Shown: in pieces, positions 6,441 through 8,285 of the stretch | Position numbering within the stretch: the stretch's first letter is position 1 | How the letters are laid out: every line of letters begins with the position of its first letter | Origin: Sporomusaceae bacterium | GTDB lineage: Bacteria > Bacillota_C > Negativicutes > Sporomusales_B > UBA7701 | Assembly: GCA_022839045.1 (NCBI GenBank) | Contig: JALHDI010000120.1 | Location: 1-8,285, forward strand | DNA length: 8,285 nt | Reading direction: 5' to 3' | Notes under the pieces: generated by a model | Seen by the model: the letters and a program-made list of their open reading frames with translations, nothing else | Databases searched by the model: none | Told to the model about the DNA's origin: nothing | Position numbers and translations under genes: made by a program

Positions 6441-6467
6441 GGGGGCAGAAGAGAGGGGAATAACTCA

Positions 6468-8093
6468 ATGGCCAAAGCTCATTTAAACGTAGCTGCTGAC
6501 TGGGGAAGTCTTACCAGGGTATCGACTGATGAACAATATCAAGAAGGCGAAAGCTATGAAAACCAAATACGGCTAAATCAGGAAATGGCAACAAAGCATG
6601 GCGGAAAGATTTATAAGGAATACAAAGAAGAAGGTGTCTCCGCTTATAAAAAAAGAGTGCAACAACGGCCTGTTATGATGCAATTGCTACAGGATATCCT
6701 AGCAGGCAAAGTAAAAAATATCGTTGCCTTTAAGCGGGATAGGATTTGTCGTGATCCGGAAGATTATTACTATCTGCGCCGGATGTTCAGCAAGGCTGGT
6801 GTAAAGGTACATCTTACCTGTGGAACGGAAAAATGGGGTGATGAGGCCACAAATTCACCAACTGATGAATTATTAGACGGTCTAATGCCGCTTCTAGCAA
6901 AGTTCGAAAGTATGACCACCTCACAAAGGGTCAAAGCGAACGTGCAGGAAGCTGTAAAGCGTGGTGAATGGCGATCTGGCCGACCACCATACGGGTATAC
7001 ATATAACAGCGATACTAAGCAAGTCTCCAAAGTGCTCCACCAAGTAGATGTCTGCAAACTGATTCGTGATCTATATGTAAAAGGTTATGGCTCAGGCAAG
7101 ATAGCTGATATGCTGAATAATGAGTATAGAATTCCCTATGAAAGTCCTGCAGCCAATTGGAATAAAAATCATACAAAACAAAAGCGTGACTATTGGTACG
7201 AGGGTGTAGTAACTTCGATTGTAGCCAAACCTGTCTATATGGGCATTCAAGTTTGGGGCGGCGAATGGTATGAATGTTGCGCCATCGATCCCATTTTTAC
7301 AAAAGAAGAGTGGGGGGAAGCTAATGCGGTTTATCAGAAAAAGTTAAACAGGGCTATACCTCATAAATATTACAATTCTCTTTTCTTATACAAAGATGTC
7401 CTATTCTGTTCTTATTGCGGCCACCGGATGATCCCAACATATAAAACCCAGCGTTATACCAAGGAAGATGGGACGATATCGACATATGAGTATTATGCAT
7501 ATAAATGTGAAGGTCGCTGGGAAAAACATAATGGCTGTAAATGTCGTAAACATAACAGAAGTCAAGTCGAGACTGCCATAAATACAATAATTTCAGATTC
7601 CATCAAGGGCTTCGATATTGAGTCACTTTACCAGGACCTTCTTAAACAGATAAGTCGCCAAACTAAGGAATATACTTTGAAAGTTGAAAAGATGCAAACA
7701 GAGTTAAGAAAGATGCAAAAGACACTCGATCAAAATCTTGAAGCATACATGGGTGCAACACCTGGCTCTGCTATTCAGCGGCAGTTAGAAGCAAAAGCGG
7801 AACAGCTCCAAAATCAATATGAAGAGAGTGAGGCCCAATTTAAAGAGTTATTAGCGAATCCTCCGGAGGACCAAATTGATCAATATAAACTTGCTAATAT
7901 ATACGAAGGTATGAAAAAATGGGATGGAATTATGGACAACCCATTATTAGGTAGAGAGGTAAAACGAAAACTGGTCCTAGAGATTGTAAATCGAATCGAT
8001 CTTGATAACGATGGAAACGTTAGACTTGCCTTTAGAATCAACCAAGATTTTCCCCAATCTCGAGTTGTAGCTCAATTAGTTGACGCTGTTTGA
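6468..8093 (+). CDS. Large serine recombinase (site-specific integrase/excisionase)
   Basis: This recombinase probably integrates and excises the element by serine-linked double-strand exchange. The 541-residue protein has the full large-serine-recombinase layout. The resolvase domain (about 12-150) has catalytic S19 in RVSTDEQ, R17, and the DRICRD motif (R92, R95). The recombinase domain (about 165-290) begins near SGRPPYGY. A zinc ribbon follows (C314, C317 in CSYC; C347, C357, C359 near GCKC). A Glu/Lys/Gln-rich coiled-coil insertion spans about 385-465. I chose ATG 6468, with GAGAGGGG 9 nt upstream, over the in-frame ATG at 6429, which has no ribosome binding site. The strand before the nucleophile reads WGSLTRVS instead of the common AxYxRVS. 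Codon use is AT-rich, unlike the host genes, supporting transfer. It resembles SpoIVCA/SprA-type enzymes in class, but no specific relative can be named. Confidence 0.95.
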   Translation: MAKAHLNVAADWGSLTRVSTDEQYQEGESYENQIRLNQEMATKHGGKIYKEYKEEGVSAYKKRVQQRPVMMQLLQDILAGKVKNIVAFKRDRICRDPEDYYYLRRMFSKAGVKVHLTCGTEKWGDEATNSPTDELLDGLMPLLAKFESMTTSQRVKANVQEAVKRGEWRSGRPPYGYTYNSDTKQVSKVLHQVDVCKLIRDLYVKGYGSGKIADMLNNEYRIPYESPAANWNKNHTKQKRDYWYEGVVTSIVAKPVYMGIQVWGGEWYECCAIDPIFTKEEWGEANAVYQKKLNRAIPHKYYNSLFLYKDVLFCSYCGHRMIPTYKTQRYTKEDGTISTYEYYAYKCEGRWEKHNGCKCRKHNRSQVETAINTIISDSIKGFDIESLYQDLLKQISRQTKEYTLKVEKMQTELRKMQKTLDQNLEAYMGATPGSAIQRQLEAKAEQLQNQYEESEAQFKELLANPPEDQIDQYKLANIYEGMKKWDGIMDNPLLGREVKRKLVLEIVNRIDLDNDGNVRLAFRINQDFPQSRVVAQLVDAV

Positions 8094-8104
8094 AATTTAT
8101 GTTT

Positions 8105-8145
8105 AACAAGCCAGGAGCCATTACGAGGCTCCTGGCTTGTTTTAT
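8105..8145 (+). terminator. Terminator of the recombinase gene
   Basis: A perfect 15-bp stem (8105-8119 with 8127-8141) and 7-nt loop start 11 nt after the stop codon. The 3' arm runs into a T-rich TTTTATTT. The opposite side lacks a matching T-run, so it mainly serves the + strand, although it also separates the convergent gene on the right. Confidence 0.88.
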
Positions 8146-8161
8146 TTATGAATTAGTCATC

Positions 8162-8285
8162 TCAATCATTTTTTGACATCTTAAGCTCGAGTTCTCTTTG
8201 TCGTTTTTTTAAGTATGCGCATTCTATGTAGTCCACGTTTTCTGGATTGAGGACGAAATCTCTTAAATGTGCCGGTAGATGATCA
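8162..8285 (-). CDS. C-terminus of an unknown element gene, convergent with the recombinase
   Basis: Reading the minus strand from the right edge, one frame stays open for 40 codons to a TGA at 8162-8164, while another minus frame read closes earlier. The peptide ends in a charged, helix-prone stretch (YLKKRQRELELK, then MSKND) after DFVLNPENVDY. Its composition looks protein-like, but I recognise no family. The start lies outside the window. It is too short to exclude a chance open frame. Convergent orientation next to an integrase is common for element regulatory or accessory genes, but no function is proposed. Confidence 0.5.
   Translation of the reverse strand, partial: DHLPAHLRDFVLNPENVDYIECAYLKKRQRELELKMSKND

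Larger units (their letters stand above)
6341..8285 (+). mobile_element. Left end of an integrated element inserted in tepA (prophage, ICE or skin-like)
   Basis: From about 6341 the DNA becomes markedly AT-richer than the dap and RNase J genes. It carries a complete large serine recombinase as the first gene inside the junction, pointing away from it. The element continues past the right edge, since no tepA 3' sequence reappears. No structural phage, conjugation or cargo gene is visible, so its class cannot be decided. The insertion uses a conserved coding site, as large serine recombinases often do. Confidence 0.8.

Noticed and set aside
6429..6467. Upstream ATG extending the recombinase by 13 residues
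   Set aside because: There is no ribosome binding site before 6429, whereas GAGAGGGG is well spaced for ATG 6468; the extra residues also precede the normal family start.
7354..7587. 77-codon minus-strand frame opposite the recombinase zinc ribbon
   Set aside because: It is a shadow of a well-conserved domain, with no start signal or recognisable content.
1..8285. tRNA, rRNA, CRISPR array or transposase-type insertion sequence
   Set aside because: No cloverleaf-like segment, spaced direct-repeat array, DDE transposase or IS terminal repeats were seen. The only recombinase is the serine type.

Overview
The window comes from the chromosome of a GC-rich Bacillota. The gene order dapB-asd-dapG-dapA-RNase J-tepA closely matches the Bacillus subtilis (dpaA-dpaB-)asd-dapG-dapA-rnjB-tepA(-spoIIIE) neighbourhood of endospore formers. 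High GC combined with strong GGAGG-type ribosome binding sites fits a spore-forming Negativicutes (Sporomusa-like) or similar lineage. That placement is inference only, since no rRNA or species-specific marker is present.

Bases 1-4050 hold a tightly packed lysine/diaminopimelate operon on the + strand: dapB, asd, dapG (aspartate kinase) and dapA, with gaps of 21, 9 and 38 nt, closed by a hairpin terminator. Together they carry out four steps from aspartate toward meso-diaminopimelate (homoserine dehydrogenase is not part of this branch), feeding peptidoglycan, lysine and, in spore formers, dipicolinic acid. Bases 4051-4367 are non-coding: a 100-nt nested palindrome, a clear sigma-A-type promoter (TTGCCC-17-TATAAT) and a structured leader. 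Bases 4368-6026 encode RNase J, probably from a TTG start, followed by a perfect 24-bp stem with a GCAA tetraloop as terminator.

The main point of interest begins at 6143. A ClpP-like gene, tepA, starts normally and matches TepA as far as its conserved IIGQIEG motif (about residue 66). It then changes abruptly into unrelated AT-rich sequence and stops 12 codons later. Next comes a complete AT-rich large serine recombinase (6468-8093, same strand) with its own promoter, then a terminator and the C-terminus of an unknown convergent gene running off the right edge. The simplest reading is the left end (attL) of an integrated element that used tepA as its attachment site and splits the gene. In B. 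subtilis TepA (YmfB) is reported to act in spore outgrowth, and a sigma-G/F-like promoter candidate (TGTATT-18-CATACTA) lies just upstream of this fragment. The arrangement therefore resembles the sigK-skin and spsM-SPbeta intervening elements that serine recombinases excise during sporulation. Whether this element excises under developmental control cannot be decided here: the right end, the 3' half of tepA and any directionality factor lie outside the window.
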